In this document: piece by piece, positions 29,932-38,565 of the stretch
Layout of the letters: the number at the start of each line of letters is the position of its first letter
Position numbering within the stretch: position 1 is the stretch's first letter
Origin: Alkanindiges illinoisensis
GTDB taxonomy: Bacteria; Pseudomonadota; Gammaproteobacteria; Pseudomonadales; Moraxellaceae
Assembly: GCF_004377485.1 (NCBI RefSeq)
Contig: NZ_SNTY01000025.1
Location: 140,940 to 204,939, forward strand
Reading direction: 5' to 3'
DNA: 64,000 nt
Position numbers and translations under genes: made by a program
Notes under the pieces: model-generated
What the model saw: the letters and a program-made list of their open reading frames with translations, nothing else
What the model was told of the DNA's origin: nothing
Database searches by the model: none

Positions 29932-30738
29932 ATGGACTGGCTGATTTTACTGGCACCAGCCTGGGTGATGGGTAGCTTGCTGGCATTTCTAACGGCACCA
30001 CTGGGCTGTTTGATGTTGTGGCGCCGCATGGCATTTTTTGCCGATACCATGGCGCATGGCACTTTACTGGGGATTGCCATGGCTGCCTTACTGGGTTTGC
30101 CGCTATGGTTTGGGGTAGGTTGCCTATCGCTTTTATTGGTAGCCATTTTGTGGGTGCTGCATGATTCGCGCCTGCCCAGTGATGCCCTGCTGGCGCTTTG
30201 TTCCTCGGCGCTGCTGTGTGGTGGCCTGCTGCTTATCCAGTACCTGCCTACCCTACGGCCAGAATTGCTCAGCTATTTATTTGGGGACTTGCTGGCACTG
30301 GACTGGCCAGACATTCCGGCGCTAACAGTTGCCGTAGTGGCTGGGGTAGTGATACTGCTGTATAATTGGCGTGTGCAATTGCGGCTGGTTACCGATGCTG
30401 ATATTGCCACCAGTGAAGGTGCCAGGGCTGGCCTGCAACGCTTGATTTTTATGCTATTACTGGCACTGTTTACTGTGTTGGCGCTGCGTGCTGTGGGTTC
30501 ACTACTGATGGGCGCCTTGCTGATTATTCCGGCACTGACCGCCCGCCTGCTGGCGCATTCACCCAGGCAAATGGTGCTGTGGGCCTTTGTCTGGGCGCAA
30601 GTCGGCATTGCCAGCGGATTATGGGGTAGTGTCTGGCTCAATAGCTCAACTGGCCTTGCCATTGTTTTGTGCATGGCAGCCTGCTTTGCCCTGATTTTTC
30701 TGGGACAAAAAACCCTGCGCTATCTAAAGCCGCTTTAA
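29932..30738 (+). CDS. znuB: Zinc ABC transporter permease
   Basis: Membrane-spanning permease of the zinc importer, 268 residues, ABC-3 family. It starts 16 bases after znuC. The family features are LMLWRRMAFFADTMAHGTLLG near the N-terminus, several hydrophobic helices, and the EAA-like region RAVGSLLMGALLIIPALTARLLA. It completes zur-znuC-znuB, divergent from znuA. Confidence 0.94.
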   Translation: MDWLILLAPAWVMGSLLAFLTAPLGCLMLWRRMAFFADTMAHGTLLGIAMAALLGLPLWFGVGCLSLLLVAILWVLHDSRLPSDALLALCSSALLCGGLLLIQYLPTLRPELLSYLFGDLLALDWPDIPALTVAVVAGVVILLYNWRVQLRLVTDADIATSEGARAGLQRLIFMLLLALFTVLALRAVGSLLMGALLIIPALTARLLAHSPRQMVLWAFVWAQVGIASGLWGSVWLNSSTGLAIVLCMAACFALIFLGQKTLRYLKPL

Positions 30739-30957
30739 GTCAAAAACCGGACTATTTCATACTCTTTTGGAAAGCAAACTTTTATTAAGTGCAGGCTGCT
30801 ACAGAGCTTTTATTATGTTCTTTAGCTGAATAGACTAATAACCAGAATAGACCAGATCAACGATAGCCCGTTTAATTACTGGTTTGCTTAACACCTGCTA
30901 TTTTTAAAACTGTGATCGTTAAAGCTGTTATTTTTGCCATCAGGAGCTCTGCCTGCC

Positions 30958-31878
30958 ATGCCAGCACAATCGGTAATTTTACCCTTACCTTCGGTTCATG
31001 CCCGCTTTCTGGTGATTAAAACCAAGCAACTGGATGTGGCACGTATTAAGGCCCAGCTCCAGCATTTTCTGGATACCCGTGACCGCTTGCTGACCCAGCA
31101 CACTCACCAGAACATCAAAACAGCCATTGCTTTTGGCCCTGAACTTTGGGCACAGCTGCATGACAAAATGCCACCCAACTTTAGCCAGTTGCAAGACATT
31201 ACTGGTGCGGCCTTTGACATGCCGGTTGTTCCTGCGGATATTTTTATTCATATTGCCAGCGAGCGTGCTGACATTTGCTTTATTCTGGCGCAGGCTGCCT
31301 TGCAGGGCATTCGGAATGACGTCGAGGTGGTGGATGAAATCACCAGTTTCCGCTATATCGACAACCGCGACTTAACTGGTTTTATTGATGGCACAGAAAA
31401 TCCGCAAATGGCCGATGACCGTGCTGAGGTGGCATTGTTGCCAGAAGCCAGTGGCGAATTTTATGAAGGCAGTTTTATTTTCGCCCAGCGTTTTGTGCAT
31501 GATCTGGATAAATGGAACCAGCTACGCACCACCGCACAGGAAGATGTGTTTGGCCGTACCAAGCTGGATAGTGTAGAACTGCCAGACGACATCAAGCCCA
31601 AGAACGCGCATATTTCACGGGTTGTGATTGAAGAAGATGGTGAAGAACTGGAAATTGTGCGCCATAGCCTGCCTTATGGTAATGCCAGTGGCGATATGGG
31701 TCTGTTTTTTGTGGGTTATACCAACGATTTAAGCATTATTAACCGGATGCTGGCGCGCATGCATGGCAAAACCGAGGATGGCCTGCATGACCGTTTGCTG
31801 CATTTTACCAAACCAGTCAATGGCGCCTACTTTTTTGCACCCTCGCAGGAATTGCTGGAGCAGCTGTTAGAAGATTAA
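30958..31878 (+). CDS. Dyp-type heme peroxidase
   Basis: A 306-residue dye-decolorising peroxidase, likely cytoplasmic because no signal peptide is seen. The start at ATG 30958 follows AGGAG at 30942-30946; a TTG eight codons upstream has none. The GXXDG motif is in LTGFIDGTENPQ with the catalytic aspartate. Heme-ligand and distal-arginine regions follow around RVVIEEDGEELEIVRHSLPYG. Family enzymes oxidise dyes or phenolics with hydrogen peroxide; some are encapsulin cargo. No encapsulin gene is adjacent. A 12-bp hairpin follows. Confidence 0.9.
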   Translation: MPAQSVILPLPSVHARFLVIKTKQLDVARIKAQLQHFLDTRDRLLTQHTHQNIKTAIAFGPELWAQLHDKMPPNFSQLQDITGAAFDMPVVPADIFIHIASERADICFILAQAALQGIRNDVEVVDEITSFRYIDNRDLTGFIDGTENPQMADDRAEVALLPEASGEFYEGSFIFAQRFVHDLDKWNQLRTTAQEDVFGRTKLDSVELPDDIKPKNAHISRVVIEEDGEELEIVRHSLPYGNASGDMGLFFVGYTNDLSIINRMLARMHGKTEDGLHDRLLHFTKPVNGAYFFAPSQELLEQLLED

Positions 31879-31904
31879 CAGGCTAAGCATTAAAAGGATT
31901 AGGA

Positions 31905-31934
31905 CAACAAGGACAGAAAATACTGTCCTTGTTG
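31905..31934. terminator. Hairpin after the Dyp peroxidase gene
   Basis: CAACAAGGACAG (31905-31916) pairs perfectly with CTGTCCTTGTTG (31923-31934). Only a weak T run follows on the plus strand. It sits between the convergent peroxidase and DUF2798 genes. Confidence 0.7.
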
Positions 31935-31962
31935 AGATTGAATTTTTAAGCTGATTTTTGGT

Positions 31963-32250
31963 TTAAGGTTGCGGCGGCTGCACAAACAGCAAGGCAAAAC
32001 GCCGCGCAATTGGCAATACAATAAGCACGGTGGGAAATGCCACAATCCATGAAATCAGCCAGGCACCCAACCAGATTCCCAGCAGGTCAGGTTGCAAACC
32101 GAGACTTTTTACCGTGCTGATGAGCGACACGATGGCACTCATCATGCTGGATAAAATCAGTGGCATAACAACAGCCATATAACGCGCAGGCAATTTTTTA
32201 AATGTTGATGAAGAATTTAGCATCACTGGTTTTTTTGGGTTTGACATCAT
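31963..32250 (-). CDS. DUF2798 small membrane protein
   Basis: A 95-residue protein with two hydrophobic segments: about residues 25-49 (YMAVVMPLILSSMMSAIVSLI) and 60-84. The pattern KLPARYMAVVMPLILSSMMS and the WLISWIVAFPTVLIVLPIARR segment match the DUF2798 family, which is of unknown function. It is convergent with the peroxidase gene and has its own short upstream region. Confidence 0.85.
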   Translation of the reverse strand: MMSNPKKPVMLNSSSTFKKLPARYMAVVMPLILSSMMSAIVSLISTVKSLGLQPDLLGIWLGAWLISWIVAFPTVLIVLPIARRFALLFVQPPQP

Positions 32251-32471
32251 TTTAAAGCTCCTTAACCGCTTTAATCATTAATACGTTGATTTACGTAAAC
32301 GTTTACGGCAATTGAGAGACTGCTTGGGCACTATAACATTATTTTAAAAAAGATATATCTATTTTATTACTAATATAAGATGAGTTTTACGGGCCTGTCG
32401 GACGAGGCTGCCCTTTTTTCCTGCAAATTTGCTATATTGTGCAGCTTTCCGTTTTTGCATTTTGATCACTT

Positions 32472-34277
32472 ATGAACACTGCGATCCAATCCGCACTTGA
32501 TACTGCCATCGATAGCCTGAAACAGCAGGGCGTTTTGCCACAGGACTTTCAAAATAACAGCAGCTTGAGCCGAACCCGTGATCGTAGTCATGGTGATTTT
32601 GCCTCCAATATTGCCATGATGGCCGCCAAGGCAGCCGGACAAAAGCCACGCGATCTGGCCGAAAAAATACTGGCTGCCCTGCCACAGGTGGATGTGATCA
32701 GCAAGGCTGAAATTGCAGGCCCCGGTTTTATTAATTTCTTTTTAAATGATGACCAGCGCTTTGCCGTACTGGATCAAATTATTGCGCAAACCAGCCAGTT
32801 TGGCCGCAGCCAGCAGTTTAATGGCAAAAAAGCACAGGTTGAATTTGTGTCTGCCAACCCGACCAGCAGCCTGCATGTGGGACATGGCCGGGGTGCTGCT
32901 TATGGCATGACGGTGGCTAACCTGCTGGAAGCAATTGGCTGGACGGTACAGCGCGAATATTATGTCAATGATGCCGGTCGCCAGATGGATATTCTGGCCA
33001 CCAGTACCTTTTTGCGCTATCTGGAATTGTGCGGGCAAAGCCTGACGTTTCCTTCCAATGGCTATCGTGGCGCATATGTGACCGAGGATATTGCCCAGAA
33101 AATTTTTGATCAGTATGGCAACCAGTTTAACCGCCCAGTAGATGCGGTGTTTGCCAATGTGCCCAGCGATGCCGTGTATGCTGCGGAACTGGACAAAGAT
33201 GGCAACAAGGTACTGTTGTCCGGCGACAAGGAAAGACATATTGATGGCCTGATCCATAACGCACAGCAATTGCTGGGTGCAGAGAATTATCGGCTGTTTC
33301 ACCAAACTGCATTGCAGGTAATTCTGGATGATATCAAGGATGACCTGGCTGATTTTGGCGTGACCTTTGACCAGTGGTTTAGCGAAGCCACCCTAAAGGA
33401 CAAAATCACCGAAGCCTTGGAAGTCCTGGATCAAAACGGCTTTTTGTACGAGAAAGACGGCAATATCTGGTTTAAATCCACCAATTTTGGCGACGAAAAA
33501 GACCGGGTGGTCAAGCGTGCCAATGGCCAGACCACTTATTTTGCTGCTGACATTGCTTACCATTTAAACAAGTTCCAGCGTGGCTTTGATGAAGTGATTA
33601 ATATCTGGGGTTCTGACCACCACGGTTATATCAGCCGGGTTAAAGCGGCCATTGATGCACTGGGTTTTGACTCCAAAAAACTCACCGTATTGCTGGTGCA
33701 GTTTGTCAGCCTGTGGCGTGGTAGTGAAATGGTGCAAATGTCGTCGCGTTCTGGCCAGTTTGTCAGCTTGCGTGAATTGCGTGAAGAAGTTGGCAACGAT
33801 GCGGCACGTTTTTATTATGTGATGCGCAAAAGTGAGCAGCATATTGATTTTGACCTTGATCTTGCCGTGTCGCAAAGCAAGGACAATGCGGTGTACTACA
33901 TCCAGTATGCGCATGCGCGAATTTGCAGGCTGTTTAATAACTTTAGCAGCCAGCTCGGTGAAATTCGCTTTGAAGAATTAAATGCACATAAAGCTCAGCT
34001 CACCAGTGAGGCAGAAAGTGAACTAATTACCAAGCTGGCGGCTTATCCTGATGTACTGGCACGTGCTGCCCAGCAGTATGAACCGCATCAACTGGGCAAT
34101 TACTTAAAAGAGCTGGCCGGACAGTTACATGGCTGGTATGACACCCACCCGATTATCAAGATTTTTGCAGAACAGCCTGAATTGGCTAAAGCTCGTCTGT
34201 TATTAGCATATTGCGTACAACAAGTGCTTAAAAATGGGTTATCTTTATTGGGCGTCTCCGCACCTGAGACCATGTAA
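32472..34277 (+). CDS. argS: Arginine-tRNA ligase
   Basis: Class I aminoacyl-tRNA synthetase charging tRNA-Arg. Length 601 residues (E. coli 577). An N-terminal Add-1 domain precedes the HIGH-type motif in SSLHVGHGRGAAYG. MSSRSG stands in place of a classical KMSKS, as is usual for ArgRS. The DALR anticodon-binding domain ends the protein (VQQVLKNGLSLLGVSAPE). It is followed after 168 bases by an FtsN-like gene, an arrangement common in Acinetobacter relatives. Confidence 0.97.
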   Translation: MNTAIQSALDTAIDSLKQQGVLPQDFQNNSSLSRTRDRSHGDFASNIAMMAAKAAGQKPRDLAEKILAALPQVDVISKAEIAGPGFINFFLNDDQRFAVLDQIIAQTSQFGRSQQFNGKKAQVEFVSANPTSSLHVGHGRGAAYGMTVANLLEAIGWTVQREYYVNDAGRQMDILATSTFLRYLELCGQSLTFPSNGYRGAYVTEDIAQKIFDQYGNQFNRPVDAVFANVPSDAVYAAELDKDGNKVLLSGDKERHIDGLIHNAQQLLGAENYRLFHQTALQVILDDIKDDLADFGVTFDQWFSEATLKDKITEALEVLDQNGFLYEKDGNIWFKSTNFGDEKDRVVKRANGQTTYFAADIAYHLNKFQRGFDEVINIWGSDHHGYISRVKAAIDALGFDSKKLTVLLVQFVSLWRGSEMVQMSSRSGQFVSLRELREEVGNDAARFYYVMRKSEQHIDFDLDLAVSQSKDNAVYYIQYAHARICRLFNNFSSQLGEIRFEELNAHKAQLTSEAESELITKLAAYPDVLARAAQQYEPHQLGNYLKELAGQLHGWYDTHPIIKIFAEQPELAKARLLLAYCVQQVLKNGLSLLGVSAPETM

Positions 34278-34445
34278 GCAAAACATCGCTCTTACGGAAT
34301 ATATTCCTCAGGTCGCAAGACCGAAGGCTATGCCTGAAATAGCCATGTAACACGGCAAGAACACTGAAGCACTGCTTCACCTTGCCGCAAGACCAGAAAT
34401 CCCGATTGTGGGTTAGAAAAATAGTTGTTCATTGAGGAATAGACT

Positions 34446-35099
34446 GTGTTTGGCAAAGCTCCACGGGGCGCGACCCAGCGTCCACCGGTTAAAGAACCCA
34501 GCAACCAGAAATTGATCCCCGGATGGTTATGGATGATTTTTGGCATGCTGTTGGGGCTGTTTATTATGGTGCTGCTGTATTTGTGGCAACCGTGGCGTCC
34601 TGCCAATCGGCCGATTGACGCGACCCAGCCAACATCGGCCGAATCCAGTGCGGATGAAACTAACAAGGACTACCAGTTCTACGACTTGCTGCCCAAACAA
34701 CAAGTGACGCCTGTGCCGGATGAAGCCGTACCTGCCAATCCCAACAACGCGGCGGACAATATTATTGTTGCAACCCCAAGCACGCCTGCTGTTGAACCCA
34801 CTGTCCCAGATGATGTTAATGCGGATAATAGCGACCCGGTAGAAATTACTACGGCTACCCTGCCACAATATATTCTGCAAGTGAACAGTTACCAGAATCC
34901 GGATGATGCTGACGCACGACGCGCTGAAATCTTGCTAGTAGGCTTGCCTGCCGATGTGCGCCAAAGCACGCTGGCCGATGGTTCAACCTGGTTCCGGGTT
35001 GTTTCCGGGCCATTTGCTAACCGCGCTGAAGCCTTGAATGCCCAAAGCCTGCTGCAAAACAGTGGAATTGATTCACTGGTGGTCGAACAACGCAAGTAA
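34446..35099 (+). CDS. ftsN: SPOR-domain cell division protein (FtsN-like)
   Basis: A 217-residue bitopic membrane protein. Cytoplasmic residues 1-26 are followed by one helix (about 27-47, WLWMIFGMLLGLFIMVLLYL). Then comes a short segment with KDYQFYDLLPKQ, typical of FtsN-type proteins, and a Pro/Asn/Asp-rich linker. The C-terminal SPOR domain (about 139-215) binds denuded glycan strands at the septum (YILQVNSYQNPDDADARRAE and WFRVVSGPFANRAEALN). FtsN stimulates septal peptidoglycan synthesis. Identification as FtsN rather than another SPOR protein rests on length, layout and the argS neighbour. Confidence 0.82.
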   Translation: MFGKAPRGATQRPPVKEPSNQKLIPGWLWMIFGMLLGLFIMVLLYLWQPWRPANRPIDATQPTSAESSADETNKDYQFYDLLPKQQVTPVPDEAVPANPNNAADNIIVATPSTPAVEPTVPDDVNADNSDPVEITTATLPQYILQVNSYQNPDDADARRAEILLVGLPADVRQSTLADGSTWFRVVSGPFANRAEALNAQSLLQNSGIDSLVVEQRK

Positions 35100-35122
35100 A
35101 TCAATCCACGTACTACCATATT

Positions 35123-35156
35123 TAAAAAGCTGGCTGTGTTTTAGTCAGCTTTTTTA
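35123..35156. terminator. Bidirectional terminator between ftsN and tetR
   Basis: AAAAAGCTGGCT pairs with AGTCAGCTTTTT (one G-T pair) and is flanked by A and T runs on both sides. It ends the ftsN transcript and touches the stop codon of the convergent TetR gene. Confidence 0.85.
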
Positions 35157-35747
35157 TTTTTCCAGATAACCTGTAATCATCTCGGTCAGTTCCTGCTTGA
35201 TATCCTGCTCACTATATTTATTGATGCCCTGCGAACAATAGCTCATGATGGTTTGGATAGTGCTGTTGACCACAATAAACACCTTAAGCTCCAGACGTTC
35301 CGGATTTTGTCCGGTATAAAACTTGCCTAGAATGTACATGCATAGTTCTGAAAAATGCGTTTGCAGGATTTGAATGGATTTTTGCCCATTTAAGCTGTGC
35401 CAGTGACGCAGAATTTCAAGGTAATAGCCATTGTTGGCCTGGAGCTGTTCGAAGCCAAAATCAATACTGGCCGTAATCATGCTTTTTAAATCCGGAAAAC
35501 TATGACACAGCACAAACTGCTTAAAATCCTGTCCCAGCTCGTGGCTTTTATATTCCAGCAGGCTTTCAATAATTTCCTGCTTATTGCTGAAGTACTGGTA
35601 AATAGACCCAACACTAATGCCAGAATGTTCAGAAATTTTAGGGGTGGTTAAATCTTCCAGCCCATGCAAGCCAATATAGTTTTCAGTGGCTTTTAAAATT
35701 CGGTTGACCAGCTCTCTGGCTCGTTTTTGCTGTGGCTGCTTGCGCAT
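35154..35747 (-). CDS. TetR-family transcriptional regulator
   Basis: A 197-residue regulator. The DNA-binding domain is at about residues 13-60, with the recognition helix in PKISEHSGISVGSIYQYFSNKQEIIESLL. The C-terminal ligand domain is not recognisable beyond the fold. It lies downstream of the SDR gene on the same strand, 574 bases away and past a terminator, so it has its own promoter. It is the nearest candidate to bind the GACAATA palindromes before the SDR (37234) and the HSL hydrolase (56340); only a half-site, TGACAATA (35989-35996), is seen in its own upstream region. Confidence 0.88.
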   Translation of the reverse strand: MRKQPQQKRARELVNRILKATENYIGLHGLEDLTTPKISEHSGISVGSIYQYFSNKQEIIESLLEYKSHELGQDFKQFVLCHSFPDLKSMITASIDFGFEQLQANNGYYLEILRHWHSLNGQKSIQILQTHFSELCMYILGKFYTGQNPERLELKVFIVVNSTIQTIMSYCSQGINKYSEQDIKQELTEMITGYLEK

Positions 35748-36207
35748 AACAATAACCCTCCCTAGTTATTCAAATCAGTAGTTATTCCAGTCAGCAAGTA
35801 TCTACATCAGCAGTCGTTTCAGTCACTGCCATGTTGAATGACTCACTCTTGATGAATTGGCTTGATTCCCCACATCACTAATATTCAAGCACTTGAAATC
35901 AGATCAATTTCATTGATCTTTTCCCTTTATTACTTGAAGAAGTATATCAAGCAAAAAGCGAATATATATTCAACTCATAAATTACCTGTGACAATAGTTT
36001 AAATGCTCAATTACTTAATTTTTTACTTTAATTTAATTTTTTTTGAGCTGTTTGAGCAAAACTTAACAGTTACGACCAGTTTTTATCCTGCTGGCTAATA
36101 AAAATATGATTTTAGTGACAACACTGCCCGCTCAACATTGGCATTTGGTCTTAGAAAACTGGTTTAACAAGGCTTCTGTGGCTGTTACCGCGCATGAGTG
36201 TTAAGGT
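35748..36207. promoter_or_regulatory. Upstream region of the TetR gene
   Basis: About 460 AT-rich bases without a gene. It contains the half-site TGACAATA (35989-35996) that matches one arm of the operators at 37234 and 56340. No hairpin other than the SDR terminator at the far end and no RNA gene is supported. Confidence 0.4.
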
Positions 36208-36242
36208 AAAAAGGCAGCATATTAAGCGATGCTGCCTTTTTT
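36208..36242. terminator. Terminator after the SDR gene
   Basis: AAAAAGGCAGCAT pairs perfectly with ATGCTGCCTTTTT over 13 bp, with an eight-base loop and A/T runs on both sides. It lies about 80 bases past the SDR stop on the minus strand. Confidence 0.88.
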
Positions 36243-36321
36243 ATTTACACACTGGTTTAGCATTGCTTCAACCAGTATTCGCTGTATTTTAAAGCTGGTT
36301 CAAACTTTGCTAATTCAAGCC

Positions 36322-37164
36322 TTACTTGGCACCACGCTGTTGCAGCTTGGTTCCAAATGCCACTACCTTTTGATAGCCGGCTGGCATGATACGCTGGATC
36401 AGTTCCAGTACCTTGGCATCATTACCAATCAGCAAACGACGGTCATTGTGACGCACGGCTTCCAAAATCTGGCGTGCTGCTTCTTCAGGCGGCGTACGCA
36501 GCAGCTTGTTAAACTGCTTGCCAGCTTTTTCAGGGTTCATGCCCAGACTACGGATACTGTCATTCATGCGTGCAGCATTGGCAATGTTGGTACGGATACC
36601 ACCCGGATGCACACAGGTAGCACTCACGCCATTATTCTGGATGTCCAGTTCCTGACGCAAGGCTTCGGTAAAGCCACGTACGGCAAATTTACTGGCATTG
36701 TAGGCGCTTTGGGTTGGCTGGGCAGTCAAGCCAAACAGGCTGGAAATATTAATGATGTGGCCGTCACCGCTGGCTTTCAGATGGGGTAAAAACTCTTTGG
36801 TGCCATACACCACACCCCAGAAGTTAATGCCCATCAGCCATTCCAGTTCTTCATAACTCATGCCTTCAACAGTACTGCCCAGCGCAACGCCAGCATTGTT
36901 AAAAATCAGGTTTACCTTGCCATGATCCTGTACCGTTTGTTCAGCCCAGGCCTTGATCCCGTCACGGCTGGATACGTCCAGCTTGGTCGTGGTGACTTTA
37001 ACCGGGTAGCTGCTGACCAGCTCAACGGTTTTGGCCAGTCCCTGCTCGTTGATATCGCTCAAGGACAGATGTGCGCCCTGTTTGGCCAGTAAGATGGCAA
37101 GCTGCTGACCAATCCCTGAACCTGCGCCAGTAATGGCTGCCACTTTATTGTTAAAATCTTTCAT
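36322..37164 (-). CDS. Short-chain dehydrogenase/reductase
   Basis: A 280-residue classical SDR using NAD(P). The cofactor loop is TGAGSGIG (about 12-19), NNAG is at 89-92, and the catalytic set is Ser141/142, Tyr155 and Lys159 in SAYNASKF. The PGG after the active site (HPGGIRTNIANA) is normal. The C-terminal extension with PEEAARQILEAVRHNDRRLLIG fits SDRs of fatty-aldehyde or acyl metabolism, but the substrate is not determined. A strong promoter overlapped by a perfect palindrome precedes it. Confidence 0.9.
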   Translation of the reverse strand: MKDFNNKVAAITGAGSGIGQQLAILLAKQGAHLSLSDINEQGLAKTVELVSSYPVKVTTTKLDVSSRDGIKAWAEQTVQDHGKVNLIFNNAGVALGSTVEGMSYEELEWLMGINFWGVVYGTKEFLPHLKASGDGHIINISSLFGLTAQPTQSAYNASKFAVRGFTEALRQELDIQNNGVSATCVHPGGIRTNIANAARMNDSIRSLGMNPEKAGKQFNKLLRTPPEEAARQILEAVRHNDRRLLIGNDAKVLELIQRIMPAGYQKVVAFGTKLQQRGAK

Positions 37165-37224
37165 ACTGAACTTTCCTGGTTAAACCGTACACGGTGTCGA
37201 AGAAAACCTGCTAGATGGTTAAGC

Positions 37225-37253
37225 ACTATAATTTTGACAATATCTATTGTCAA
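37225..37253 (-). promoter_or_regulatory. SDR promoter with overlapping 9-bp inverted-repeat operator
   Basis: On the minus strand TTGACA (37253-37248), a 17-base spacer, then TATAGT (37230-37225) is a near-consensus sigma-70 promoter. The palindrome TTGACAATA-TC-TATTGTCAA (37234-37253, nine-base perfect arms) covers the -35 box and most of the spacer. Repressor binding here would block RNA polymerase. The same core, GACAATA-NN-TATTGTC, recurs at 56340-56355 before the HSL hydrolase gene. Confidence 0.8.
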
Positions 37254-37414
37254 TAAATATTATGCGCTAATAACCTGCAAGGGTAATGGATTGCTGCGGG
37301 CTGTCGATGGCAGAAATTTTCAAAACCTGTAATGTCGGCATCAGTTTTAGCAGTCATCCCGTTATGGACAAGAATTGCTCAAGCGCAAGCTGCTTTTTAG
37401 CGCATCCATTCTGC

Positions 37415-38386
37415 TCAAGTATTGCGACTAATAGTTAGGACCACGGCTGCAATTCGTTCCGCACCCGGATAATCCTGTTCATTGAGTTCGTCAGCAAAAA
37501 TATCGGGGTCAATGAGCTGATAATTAAAGGAAAACTGTACACCAAACTCTGCCAGATGCTGCTGCACAGCCTGTTGTAACAAATCCTTGCCATGCGCAAT
37601 AACCACACCGGTATAGAGTAATAATGTGCCATGCAGGCTAAGCCGCGGCAACGATTGCTTCACAATATTAAGCGCCAGTTCAGCACCCAGCAACTCACCG
37701 CCATGCCGGTACAAGCGCTGGTGCCGGTCTACCAGATAAGGCGGATTGGCGGTAATCAGGTCAAACTGTCCCTCTACCTGTTGTAACAAATTACTATGTA
37801 TAGCCTGTACCTGTTCAGCGCCATTCAAACTGCTGTTAATGGCACCATAGGTGAGGGCTAGCGGGTTAATATCGGCTGCAAAAATCTCGGCTTTAGGAGC
37901 ATAATGGGCTAAGCTGATGGTGGCAGGTGCTGCCCCGCTACACAGCTCAATGGCTCGTGTAATGGCAGGCCGATGCTGGTTAAGGTGATGTTGCAGGGCA
38001 TAAATAAAACGATAGGTGTCTGGCCCAAAAAACACCGCATTTTCCTCAGCTGTGGGATAGGCGGAATGTACCAGCAAATGACCATTCAGGCTGGATACCC
38101 GAATCTGGCTGCACCATAAATTTTGCTTTTGGGTCAGCAGTTGGTTGTTGAGCAATAATTTAAAAATAAAATCCGGCAGCAGGCTGGATCTAAATGGCAG
38201 TGACCAGCCAAAAACATCGGTTAAGTTGGCTGCTTGGGTTTTGCCACTGCGTTTAAGATAGGCAGTATGACTGGTGGGACTAATGGTAGTAAACGCATAA
38301 GACTGGCTTTGTAGCCAGTGTAAAAATTGCCTTACATCCTGTTGTAGTCCCGTGACACTATGTTGTAATGCCTGCATCTGGTTCAT
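37415..38386 (-). CDS. Class I SAM-dependent methyltransferase (PrmC/RsmC-like)
   Basis: A 323-residue methyltransferase. ATG 38386 is preferred over an open frame from 38473 because AGGA lies just before it and the family N-terminus starts there. The SAM-binding glycine region is AIELCSGAAPATISLA, then ADINPLALTYGAINSSLNG. The NPPY motif in DLITANPPYLVDRHQ indicates methylation of an amide or exocyclic nitrogen, as in PrmC or RsmC/RlmG-like enzymes. The N-terminal 150 residues would be the substrate-binding part. The target (protein glutamine or RNA base) is not decidable here. Confidence 0.8.
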   Translation of the reverse strand: MNQMQALQHSVTGLQQDVRQFLHWLQSQSYAFTTISPTSHTAYLKRSGKTQAANLTDVFGWSLPFRSSLLPDFIFKLLLNNQLLTQKQNLWCSQIRVSSLNGHLLVHSAYPTAEENAVFFGPDTYRFIYALQHHLNQHRPAITRAIELCSGAAPATISLAHYAPKAEIFAADINPLALTYGAINSSLNGAEQVQAIHSNLLQQVEGQFDLITANPPYLVDRHQRLYRHGGELLGAELALNIVKQSLPRLSLHGTLLLYTGVVIAHGKDLLQQAVQQHLAEFGVQFSFNYQLIDPDIFADELNEQDYPGAERIAAVVLTISRNT

Positions 38387-38565
38387 TTGCTTTTTTCCTG
38401 TTAAGGCATGATTTTTAAAAGGGAAACCGTTAAGCACCATCAAGCTGCCGAGTATTAAACGTAACAGCAACACTGATATTGCTGAGTCTGTACCACAAAA
38501 CTTTACACCCTATCTTTAAAAATAAAGCTGTAATCATGTTCAGGAATTGTAGTAGGAACAACAAG

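Noticed and set aside
36229..36789. 186-codon plus-strand frame
   Set aside because: Antisense to the SDR gene, which has all catalytic motifs; the frame also begins inside the SDR terminator.
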